Source of the DNA: Thuidium tamariscinum
Taxonomy: Eukaryota > Streptophyta > Bryopsida > Hypnales > Thuidiaceae
Direction: 5' to 3'
DNA: 64,000 nt
Assembly (NCBI GenBank): GCA_947034885.2
Contig: OX344753.2
Location: 28,784,347 to 28,848,346 of the forward strand
Made by a program: the position numbers and the translations under genes. Shown here piece after piece: positions 51,516 through 62,100 of the stretch. Below the pieces are notes generated by a model, which did not search any database, was not told where the DNA came from, and saw only the letters and a program-made list of their open reading frames with translations. Each line of letters starts with the position of its first letter. The stretch's first letter is position 1.

Positions 51516-51566
51516 AAATTAAGATGAAATCTGTGGAATCAATGCACACAGATTTCATCTTAATTT
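51516..51566. repeat. Perfect 20-bp hairpin between converging genes
   Basis: The left arm 51516-51535 and right arm 51547-51566 are perfect inverted complements of 20 bp with an 11-base loop (51536-51546). It lies 370 bp after the fusion gene's stop and 72 bp from the dirigent gene's stop, so it is probably in the 3' UTR of one or both transcripts. AATAAA precedes the left arm by a few bases. Confidence 0.8.
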
Positions 51567-51638
51567 CAGGTACATGCGTATGTGCACACAAAACAAGCCC
51601 AAGTGCTGCTTTACAAGTGCGATACTATCAAATGACCT

Positions 51639-52319
51639 CTACTTACAGATGAAGACGTTCCAATGAAACTTGAAGCGGGCGCCTTCGTTAGGAACCTTCT
51701 CCACCAAGGCATAGCCGTGTGCTCCACGGAAATGGCCAGTGCCACCAAGGATGATGAGCTCATACGGCTTCACGACCCCGCCTACATTGCCGTTGAAGGT
51801 CAGCGAGGAGCCATTGTATTTCCCTTCCGTGAAGGAGATCTTGCTCAACAGCTGCAACGCTTCCTTGCTCTCTATATCCGAGACGACGCCCCAGCCACGC
51901 TCCCGCCCTAACAGCGTGGTGTCCGCGCCAATGCCCTCTCGCACTTCGTTGTCGAACACGAAGGAGGAGCCCCACTGCAGCGGCTTCGTGTTCACGGGCA
52001 GGTTGGCTACTTTCAAAGTGGCCGTGGTGTCGCTAGGATCTGCGGAGCGAATCTCGTGGATGTAAAACTCCAGCGTCTCCTTCACCTTCTCCTCGTCGCT
52101 GTGCGTGAGGAGCTCCTTCAGACCACTTCGAACTGCAACTCTTGATGACACACGGCGCTTGATTGGGGAGCTTCTTCCCAAACTGGTGAAGTCTCCGGAG
52201 CGTCCATAACTGGGCAGGGCCAGGGACGAGGACCGGAACATGGAAAAGAGCTGCTGGCGCGAGGATGTGATGGCTGCGACAGCCACGGAACTTCGTTGTA
52301 GGAGTAATGTGTTAGCCAT
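51639..52319 (-). CDS. Dirigent-domain protein with a plastid-type N-terminus
   Basis: This is a single-exon gene of 226 aa. The dirigent signature runs from about residue 82: LEFYIHEI, TTATLKVANLPVN, WGSSFVFDNEVREG, LLGRERGWGV, then SFTEGKYNGSSLTFNGN and the closing LGGTGHFRGAHGYALVE. Dirigent proteins form trimeric beta-barrels and steer the stereochemistry of phenoxy-radical coupling in lignan and related pathways. Most are secreted. Here residues 1-66 are rich in Ser, Arg and Ala with almost no acids and no clear signal-peptide core, which looks more like a chloroplast transit peptide. The usual VFDDPLT is VFDNEVR, so a conserved Asp is Asn. It shares the barrel fold with allene oxide cyclase, but the motifs are dirigent. 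It converges on the fusion gene (stops 493 bp apart). Confidence 0.82.
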   Translation of the reverse strand: MANTLLLQRSSVAVAAITSSRQQLFSMFRSSSLALPSYGRSGDFTSLGRSSPIKRRVSSRVAVRSGLKELLTHSDEEKVKETLEFYIHEIRSADPSDTTATLKVANLPVNTKPLQWGSSFVFDNEVREGIGADTTLLGRERGWGVVSDIESKEALQLLSKISFTEGKYNGSSLTFNGNVGGVVKPYELIILGGTGHFRGAHGYALVEKVPNEGARFKFHWNVFICK

Positions 52320-53918
52320 TGTGGCCTGGGTCGCGCACTTCACAATGGCTTGGAAATCAGTCCAGTCTGCAATCACTTGAGCATGCAAAATGTGGCTATG
52401 GTCGCTTCACAATGGCTGCAGTGGAATGCCTGTGTAACATGTCTCACTGGATAGAGAGCATACTATTGGTGTCAGAACACAAGATCGACTTACTTTCAAA
52501 ACTCTAGGTGAGCGCTGACATTTCTGAAGAGAAATTTGGGCTGAAAATCCCGCTGGCCTCAAAATAGAAGAATGAAGAGAATTTCGCACTTGATTTCCAG
52601 CATTCTGATGCCCCCCTACGACGAAGTATGTGCGGGTGGGTCCTTCTAAGGAAACTAGTGTACAAAATGCAGCAAGTCCACAAGCTCAATCGTCTCTACC
52701 TGGGTTCCGCCGACAAATCGAAGTAGTGTCTTCCGCTGATTGGAATTGCTTAACTACTGGGGTGCCCACATTGCTACAATAGCAGATCAACACTAACAAG
52801 GACAATGGAATTGATCACGCGATCAACACCCCAACAAAAGTTAATTATACAGTATATTGGAGACACTAGTAGATCCTCATCGATCCAAAGCAGCACTAAA
52901 ATTGCAATTCAAGAGGAGCCGCACGATCTCGAGGATAGATCGATCAATGTAACTGGGATCAATTGCAGGACGATCGATCAATACTAACGATCTTAACAGG
53001 GGAACAGCAATACAACGGGACCCACATACAGTCCCAGATTGACAGAATTGAAATGCACACCCCTAGACGACGTCGAGGAGCAGTGAGCGGAGATCCGTGA
53101 AGATCAAAAGGGCCGGGTGCAAGGAAGACGAACCTTGCAAAGCTAGGATCGATCAGCTAGCAGTGGAGCGAAGCCACAAGGCGTGTTCAGAACGAACGAA
53201 ACTTGCAATGCGTGATCTGGTCGGCATTCGGACACACAGAGGGAGCACCGTGTCGTTATATCCTTCATTCCGATCCCTGGAGAGCCGGCCAGAACAAAAC
53301 GTGGATTGCGTGGGAGCTGGAGACTGTCAAGGTCTGATCTGGTTAGCATTCGGACCAAGGGATCACTGTATGTCAGCCGCAATCGCGGCCGACCTCTCAT
53401 GAGTCATGACTGGCCAAATAGCATGGGCTCCCGTCCTGCACTGGCGGCCTGTGGAATCCACTGCAGGCCTGCAGCGAGAGAACTGCCCGTAAACGAGTAC
53501 GGAGTACAGCAGTGATCCCAGAACCCTTTTCCTGTAATTCGTGGAAAAGCTATACCCGCGGGAAAGGGGAGCTATTTCCGCGAAGTTTCCTTTTTTTCAG
53601 TGAAAAACGTCATATAAAACAAAAAAAAAAATTTGGCAATTTGTCTAAAGATTTTTTTTGTGCTAGCATGCTCTTGCGATCCCACACAAATTTAGGGAGT
53701 GAAATATGACTACATTTTTTTTTTTAATTGAAATTCGGCTAACTTTGCTAGCTTTTTTTCTTTGGACTTGCGAAAGTCTGTTTTTGAAAATTTGAACCAT
53801 TGGCGAATTAGTCATATTGTTCGGATTTGGGAAGTTTTGTGCAATTGATAACTTATGGACAAATTCTTACTTTGAAATTTAAAGCAATTTGGAGTTTTGT
53901 TTATGTGATTTCTTAATG
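52320..53918. other. Upstream region of the dirigent gene, no gene seen
   Basis: Balanced composition to about 53.5 kb, then AT-rich. A phrase GATCTGGT(C/T)(G/A)GCATTCGGAC occurs twice (about 53215 and 53336), suggesting a small tandem duplication. No coding exon is recognised. The first 300-500 bp are the likely promoter. Confidence 0.35.
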
Positions 53919-53982
53919 TCACTGACAAGGGGATTGAACCCTTCTTGCTGGTAGCAAGACTGCCCATGTGCAGTGTCAGTGA
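53919..53982 (-). ncRNA. tRNA-like cloverleaf, probably a degenerate tRNA or tRNA-derived repeat
   Basis: Read on the minus strand, a 9-bp closing stem (TCACTGACA/TGTCAGTGA) encloses three features. These are a short arm TGC...GCA; a 5-bp stem TCTTG/CAAGA with a 7-base loop CTACCAG that would put anticodon ACC after T33; and a stem AAGGG/CCCTT with loop TTCAATC, which includes a B-box-like GGTTCAATCC. The variable region and a normal D-loop are missing and the total is 64 nt, so it is not a standard functional tRNA. Confidence 0.35.
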
Positions 53983-54352
53983 TCTGCAAACAAAACAAAC
54001 AAGCCACATTAGTATGTTATGTTAGTATTTAGAAACAAGTTGTGGACTTGTGGCGAAGCTGCACTGTTGCAGAACATGGAGCTCCACGAATCCAGTAGCC
54101 TGCCCCCAGTCCCCCACAGCAAAGGCCACACCAATAGGCTGCAATCCCGCACTCCCGCACTCCACGCACTCCACGCAGGTACAGGGAAAAACTTCCCAAC
54201 ATTCTTCAATCACCGAAGATCAACTGCGAGCAGAGGTCGATGTCAAGGTAAACATAAGCTGCAAAGCTTGCAAAACCTCATGAAAACTAAGGTAAGCATA
54301 GAGACGCAAAGGATACTGAAGGCAGTTACAGGATACTAATCTGATGGCCGAT

Positions 54353-57300
54353 TCACACATCCCCTTGCCTGCCGACCTTCACTGCAGCTCTCCAAGAACT
54401 AATCGCATCCTTGTACGGGAAGTCCTCCAGAGAGAAATACTTTTGGCCGAACATGTGCACGACAAGGGGAAGGTGCTTCCCCAACCTATTTCTATGGCAT
54501 GACTTCAAGAACTTTAAACTTGAAAAGCACCTCTCGTCTTCAACAGACCCAAGGACTAGACAACATCCGATCTCCGCCACCTTAAAGTACTCCGAAATTA
54601 GTTTACAGAGATGCCGTGACTGAGACAGTCGGTGCAAGAGCTTAATAACCGGGTTCACGTCCAGTGGTGGGCCGCAAGCCAAGTCACAGTTCGCTTTCAT
54701 CGTGATCTTAAACAGGCCTTGCTAGAGGTCCAGATTCGAAGCACTGAGCATCTCCGGCGCAGCGAGAGGCTGGCCAGCTTTGGTGAAAGAGTGCCCATTA
54801 TTAACGAGCCTGGCCTTACAATAGAATTTCTTCAGAATTGCTAAATGGTATGAAAAGCTTGCCTCGGCCCCTTCCTGCCTCCAGTATTGTGGATAAATGA
54901 TGCCAAAAGCATCAAGAATATCTTGCTGGGGAAAGCATCGATCCAACTCGGAACACAAAGACTGAGCAATGTCTGACAAGAAACCGCAAGACACAGCAAT
55001 CAGTCGCTCATTCAATCACATTATATAACATCAATAGAAAAAACAAATCGCAGTACCAAAGCATGAGTGCAGCACCTGTGGCTTAAATGGAGAAAGCATG
55101 AACATAAGCCTAAAATCTGAAATCAAGAACAACAACGCTGCACAATACCGAATAGACAACTGAACAGACAGAGTGACCGACTGATCGCAGTTCAAGTACG
55201 GCACAATGACAAATAAAGGAAAGAAACAGGATTGGAACACTTTAAAGTTTCAACTTCACTAAACTGTCCATTCATAGCTGAAGAGAACTTCTGAATTTCT
55301 GATTAAGTGTTACTACATTCTAAATCCTTCACTGCACAGTGAAAAACACACAAAACTCACAGCACAATTTAAAGTTTAATCACATTAACAATTGAAGTAC
55401 ATCAAGAAATCTTAAACCAGTTTAGAAACATTGACATATACTTAGCTTCTTACCAATTTAAACACATTCAAACACATTGAAATCTTTAAATTACATTCTA
55501 AACTATTTGAAGAAGGATATAGAAAAAAAATGGGGAAAGTATGAACTCATTCAACCAACTAAAACACAACAAACACTTTGAATTGATTCCTAACTACACA
55601 ATGAAAGAAAAAAAAAATGGGGAAAGTGAAAGAAAACCCTCACCTGTAAACTGCCGTTCAATGTTGTCCTGTAGACGATGAAAGTCTTGCTGAGTAACAA
55701 AAATATGTTGCCCAGTTTGTTTATCATGGCAGCGGCCATAGACTTGTGTTACAGACAGATCAAAAAACAGATGTGCCCATCCCGTTGTGCCAGGTATCTC
55801 CTTCCATTGCAAAGGTATGTGCTTGCTTTGAAGAGATATGATCTCGTTATAGGCAGGAAAGTCGACCTTGTTGAAGGCAAAAGCACCATCAAGAAAAAGT
55901 CTGGCCAGCTCACTTTGACACACCTTAATTGCTTGCATAAAATCGCAGACAAAAATGTCTCGGGCCTGAAACAGCTTGATCAAAGAGTAAACTACATTTA
56001 CTAAAGGAATGAACAAAGCCAACAAAAGAAGCACTTCGATGTCAGCAAGCAAGTCAAAGTTATCGGCTGCCCCAGCGACAGTCTTGTGGCCAGGAGCAAG
56101 CGTCATATCGATGCCCATTTTCAAAAGCAGAGTACTATACTCAGCCAAGATCCGCTGCGCTGGACTCCTCATGGATATCCAGCGCGTTTCAACATTGCGG
56201 AGCATCTTTGCTCCCTTAGTTTCCATGAGATTTGCGAGCTTCTGCAGCTCAGCATGTCGTTTGCTACTACGGCAGAAGTATGAATAGATGGACTGAAAAA
56301 GCCCCTCCAGTCTAGAGACCATGGGATATTTGGAGAGAGTCTCCACGACCAAATTTATCCTATGACTCACACAACTAGCTCCCAACAAGAAGGGGGCCCA
56401 TTTCTCTCGGATTTGTACTGTAACACCGTTTTTGGAGCCCTGGAAGGTACTGACTCCATCGGCTCCAAAACAGACAAGTTTGGAAGCAATTTCCATGTAG
56501 CTCAAACCTCCCTCCTCTACCAATGCACGCATGATAACAGCAGTGAGCTGATCCGCAGTCCCACCGTCACTCAAACAGGACAAATGCAACAGATGCGGTT
56601 GTCTCTCCCAACTCTCAACGACATACACATGCACACAGACCCAACTCGTATTGTCTACAACAGTGACCTCATCTGTAGAAATGGAAAGGAACTTGGCAGA
56701 CTGGACAACAAGCTTCAAGGTAGACAAAACACAACCATGCAAATGCTCGCTCATTTTCCACCCTGTACTTTCGGACCAGTACTTTCTAGGCAAGTTTTTG
56801 ACCTTCAAGTGTCTAAGCAAGTATTGTTCTCTCTCATAATCACAAAAAGGTCAACCATGACAAAGAACTTGAAAGAGTGTAGAAAATTGAACCTCTTTCC
56901 TTTTGAAATCGCCCTCCACACCTGCACACAATTGATCAGCCACAGTACCACTTTGTTTCCAAGCGGCCCAGAGTTTGCACATTTTGGCGTGCTTGCAGTC
57001 GTCCTTCACGAAATAGTCTCATTTTTTCAAGTGCGGTAGGGGAACTCCATCCTCTTGGCATACTCGTTTGCCCTCATGCTTTTCGAGATTATCAGCCTTT
57101 GGAACAAGAACTTTCTTCCTCCCCGTGATTGCTGTACAGCTCAAGCAAATGACACCAGATAGATCTCCGTTGGAATCAAACTGCCCCTCCGCCCAGGCAA
57201 ACTTACACGCCCATACTTCTTGCCATCATCTGTTGATGGTGCCTGGTGCAATTTTCACCCTCTTGCGCTGCAAGTTCCCAGCCCCTCCCTTCTCCCTCTT

Positions 57301-57594
57301 CCGCTTAGCACGATGATCATCATCGCTGAGCACATCACAGGCGGAATCGGCAGGATCGATAGAAGTTGGTGACACAACGGTCTCTTCGGAAGGTGGATCG
57401 CGAGGCGATGGGCGGAAGACAGACTGCGACAAGCGCGTCTCCGAAACGTACGTGACATCGAGTTCTGACATGCCGATCACCAAGTCATCGTCAGCGCTGG
57501 AGTTTCGAACAACATATTTGCCGATGCCGTTTACGTTGCGACTGGAACCGAATGTGCGGACTCGGAAGTTCTCGAAAAGCTTCAACTTCGGCAT
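54353..57594 (-). pseudogene. hAT transposase (ZNF862-like), nearly complete, four in-frame stops
   Basis: Two exons, 57594-55644 and 54972-54353 with a GT-AG intron, keep one frame of about 856 codons. In order: a basic nuclear-localisation-like cluster (RAKRKREKGG, LQRKRVKI); a Cys-containing finger (VWACKFAWAE...ICLSC, with a later KHEGKRVC); the catalytic core SISTDEV, CFGADGVSTFQGSKNG, GASCVSHRINLV and NVETRWISM; and the dimerisation region VEDERCFSSLKFLKS. The frame has no frameshift but has in-frame TGA at 57226-57228, 57019-57021 and 56851-56853 and TAG at 54722-54724, so it is not translatable as it stands. The first exon begins just after an acceptor (GTGCAG), implying a 5' UTR intron. 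This transposase is not closely similar to the fragment at 40969. I could not find terminal repeats, so the element's limits are unknown. Confidence 0.82.
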
Positions 57595-58679
57595 TGTGAT
57601 ACCTGCACAACACACCACAAAAGAGCCAAACAGTACCAAGACAGAAGCAAGCAAAAGCGCACAATTGGAGATCAAAACTGCACCAAAACAGCAAACACGT
57701 TCAAGAAAAAAGCAAAAGCCTACAACATCAAATCGAACACAAAGGGAGTAGAAGGAACCAGAGATGATCAGATGAAAGAGTGATTGGAGCACTTGTGAGT
57801 CGTGCTTCGTGAATGACGAGGTGAGATCATCGGCCAAATGACCCCTTATATGGAGTGAAATCCGAAGCTTCCATCGCCGGGCCGCCACTTTAGAGCAATT
57901 CATAAAGCCAGTACCAGGCTAACGGCACTACGGTAGGAAATCGCAAACACACAATTCCACACAGGGAGTAAGGCACAAACAGCCTGATTTTTTGACTCTC
58001 CAAGCAATCTACACTTCTGCAATCTGCAGTTCTGCACTGCCTGCAAATTTGGAATTCTTGAGCAATTGAGCCTCCAATTCAGAAGTACAGTGAATGCAAT
58101 TTGAGACAGAAAGCAAAATTGCGCGCCTCCAAATTCTTCACCACAATCTAGAAGTGGCGCGCTCGAAGTCGGAAATCAAATGCCAGAACTCCAGAAGATG
58201 CCAATTTCAAAAACGCATCAACGAATAACTCAAGGAAATGCTGATTGCCGGCGCCCGGCGGGAAGGAAGCATTGAAGACAAGTTACGTACAGCACTTACA
58301 GCAGCGCTGCAGCGGAGGAGCCTTGATGGCGAAATTGAAAACTGGAGGAAGATTAGGGGAGCAAGCTTTGCTAATTGGCCCCCCAAAACTAGGTTATGAA
58401 CCCTAATTCAGCGCCGCTAATCAAGCGGCTCCGATGTTGCCAGCAGAAGACAGATCGGTGGCGGAGGGAGCGCCAGCGCGGTGACCACTTTCTGTTTGGA
58501 GCGGATGAATGCTATACCGCCTGTGGATGAAAAGACATCCTGGCCAACGAGGGCAAATTTCAATACGTACTTTGGCTCAAATTTTTATTTTGGAAAAAAA
58601 AAAGGCCATATCCAATTAGCACTCCATTTTTTTTGTTGAAATTTGGCTAATTTTAGCCAGTTTTACAAACGCTGGAGTA
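57595..58679. other. Upstream region of the hAT transposase gene, island edge
   Basis: Balanced composition falling to AT-rich after 58.55 kb. It probably includes the 5' UTR exon, its intron and the promoter of the transposase gene. An AAATT(T/C)GGCTAA phrase at about 58640 also occurs near 53740, beyond the other end of the gene, in the same orientation. Confidence 0.35.
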
Positions 58680-59110
58680 CAGTAAGGTAGAACCACCTAT
58701 ACCCGATCACTTAAGCAATTCTGGAACAGATCATGAGGAATATGAGGCTAAGCAAATTTTTCCCATGTAGCAAGATAAGAAAGATGGGGATTGCAATTTT
58801 TTCATAATTTTATTCCCAAAACTGAAATTATTATGATTTTTAGAAGCCAAAAAGTGCTTTGAACTCATAGCCAATGTCTAGAGTCTTCTAATTCGGATCA
58901 TAGCCAAGACTACTTTCCCAATCGGTACTTCCTACACATTTTATGACACTTTGGGACATGTGTCATGACCTTATTAGTCCCAACCTTGAAAATGGGGAAA
59001 AAATACATTCCAAGCTTTCATTGTAAATCTCTTCTAGCCTTGGTTGGAAATAGCCACATCCTATAGGTTGGATATAGGTCCTTGATCGGGAATAGGTGGT
59101 TCTACCTTAG
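58680..59110. mobile_element. TA-flanked MITE with CAGTAAGGTAGAACC ends
   Basis: The 431-bp element has the left end CAGTAAGGTAGAACCACC and an inward right end CTAAGGTAGAACCACC (two bases shorter), each continuing to CCCGATCA. TA flanks both sides (58678-58679 and 59111-59112). The inverted ends extend about 30 bp. A TA target and CAGT start again suggest the pogo/Tc1-mariner group. It sits on the boundary between gene island and AT-rich desert. Confidence 0.6.
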
Positions 59111-59112
59111 TA

Positions 59113-62100
59113 CCTCCCTAACTCAATAAGATTGGGACTGGTCTCATACATCAAGGAAGAAGTTATTGCAAGGTCCAAGAAGAACTGGCGGCTAATTCAA
59201 TGTTGGCCAGATGAATTTGAGGACAAATTGTTTGCAAATTGACAGAATTAGCAAAAAAACTAGTGAAAAATCTACAAAATTTTCTATCTTGAGTTAAAAA
59301 CAAAGTAAAGTATGGGGATTCCATATTTGAAAAACTAGTTTATTTTGGAAATAGAAGGAAGATAGCTGGTAGAACCCAAAATATTTCTTGGACCGTGGGT
59401 TATTGCATTAGAGAGGGACATGATCTTCGTATGTGGTTCATTTTGTTAAGGTAGGATTAATAGTCAATTTTTTTTGAGAGCACATTACTAAGTTAGAGAG
59501 GATAGAGTTAGGGAGGTTTTGTTGTAGATTGAATGCAAAAAAATCAAACATTGTGTAGAAACTAATTTTTCCTTTTAAAGTTTAAACTGATTCAAATATC
59601 AATCATATATTCTTATAATGTGAAACTATAAACTATAAATTGTCAAACATTATGAAAATTTTCACTTTATTTCATCAAAAATTGTCATAGTTTCTGTAAC
59701 TAAAAGTGAAAATGAATTTGTAAAAAGAGAAAAAAAACTCCAACTAAATTGAAATTAATTCAAAAGATACAAATAGAAATAGAGATAGTGTGAAAATTTC
59801 TTTATTAGTTGTTTTATTTTTACACCACAAAACATTGCTTTCAATGACCTCAAATCAAATTTCACTATTAAGCTAAATTTGCATTGTTATATAATTGATC
59901 TACACAATCTTAATATTTTTCACATGAGAAGAATTGTACTTTCTATTGAGACTAATTTTTCCAAATTTTTTGATGGAAATGTCAAATTATTATAATCTTT
60001 TTAACAAGATGTAGAAATAAAATTATATCAATTAGAATATAAAATCAAATAATTTGGAATTTTTACCAAAAATGCAATTTAGAATGAAGAACACAATTTT
60101 GTAGTTTAAGTTTCAAAAATCATTTTAAAATATTGTAGAAAATTCAAATGAAAAATATATAATATAGGGTGATAAGGATTTTGACATAGTTGGAGCTTAT
60201 AATTGCAATCATTCTTTCAATTTTTTGGTTTTTTTCAATTTTTCAAATGGTATAGAACTAAAACTTGTCAAGCTTTTTTTTTTTAGTTTTAAATATAGAC
60301 CAATTGTGAACCTATTGAAAGTTACAATTAAGGTTGACAAAGATGCATCTACTTTTTGGATGCACAAATCTTAAAGGGTTAAGCCTTAGGTCATTATTAG
60401 CTAGTGAAGTTGGGAAAAATTTTGGTTGCAAGTTGAAGACATAGGAAAGATAAAACCAAGGCAATAAGCTAATTATAATTAGGAATCAAAGAAAAATAGT
60501 TAGAAAAACTTTTAAAATATCTTGAACAATATAATGCAAGCCATGGTTTGAAAAATTGAAAAATATATTCGTAGTCAAGTTCAATACATGTATTGGCATT
60601 GTTTAGACCAATGCTTTAGAAAAAATGTTGGTTCAGTCACTGCTAGCTATTACCTTGGGAAAAACAACCAATTAGAGTGTGAAAATAGAAGATTCATAAC
60701 CAATCCAAAAATTTGAAGGACCAACATCCAACAAGTATACAAAAATAAAAGGTGGGTACAAAGTCATTGCATTCATAAAATTACCAAATTTTAGTTGCTT
60801 GCCATATATAATTCAAGGCCAATATTTGGGGGTTCAATAGGTGAGGCATAGCTTTAGAATTTGTTATAGCATCATCCCTTGATTGTTTGTCTATGTCTAC
60901 TCAATGTCCTAAAATTGGAGTTTAACTTAAAAAATAATGTCTTTGAAAAAAGAAAAGTGTACGTATGTAGCCTTTGCAAATTTGAAGGTGACTAATGAAA
61001 ATTTGATATTAGAAAGAAAGACATGAGAGATTTTGATAAAGAGAGGATGCACTTTGTGCCATTAGAAAAAACTTTGTCTCTTCTACAAGTAGGAAACACA
61101 TTAATTAGAGCAACTTTGAAATTTTTCCAAATGACTATCAAAGCATTCATTTGCTAATTAGGTCAAAGACTTAGTTCTTAGGTTCTATTGATTAACCAAC
61201 CAACATTATCAAGGTATTGTAAAAAATATATATATGGGATCTTCACCATTGGTACTAACATTTGCATATTAGAGACATAAGGGAATTGCCCTTAACCCTC
61301 GACCCTAAAAGGTTGGATTGATGACTGTAGAAATTATCCCTTTTTCTATAGTATGAATCATCGACTTAAAAATAATCCAAAAGTACTTAGTGAAAGTCAA
61401 TCTACTGTAGAAGGCTACACCTTTTTACACAAAATTATGAAGATGAATAGTTGCACTTCTATCTTGTGTAGAAGGATTTTCTATCATCCATTGCACACAA
61501 AACATTCTCTATGTTATTTATAGATTAAAGGAGATTTGAGGTCTTAGAAAGGGTATCCAAACTTGGATTTCAAAATCTTTTTTAAAAGGGTATCATATAG
61601 TTTATTCATTTATTGAAATGTCCAATCAATGATGAGTTATTTAAGCCCATTAGCAACTTGAAAGCCATTATTCAATATTTTTATCAATCTCTCTAAAGCA
61701 AAATCTACAAGTTCAAAGTGTTATTCAATATTCAAAAATAAGATTGCTAGTTGCATCTTCTAAAGACAAAGAGAATTATACCAAAGAGGTTCACATGTAA
61801 TTGAATGTTGGAGGAGTATTCTTGAAGATATTTTCAAATTCTAGCCCCTTAAGTTGGGTCACCATTATAGAGATAATTTTGAATTTGTGACTTCTTTACA
61901 ACTATCCTATCTAGATTTGTCCTAGAAATGTAAAGCCTCTAAACTTGAGAAGTTGAGAGCCTAGGATTTATTTCTAGTACACTCAATCTCAACACTTTAA
62001 AAAAAAATCATAGCTCTTTTGTAAATTGTTCAAAAAATGCATGCACAAGAAACCTTGAATCCCTTATTAATTTACAATAAGATTCAAATTAATTAAAGAG

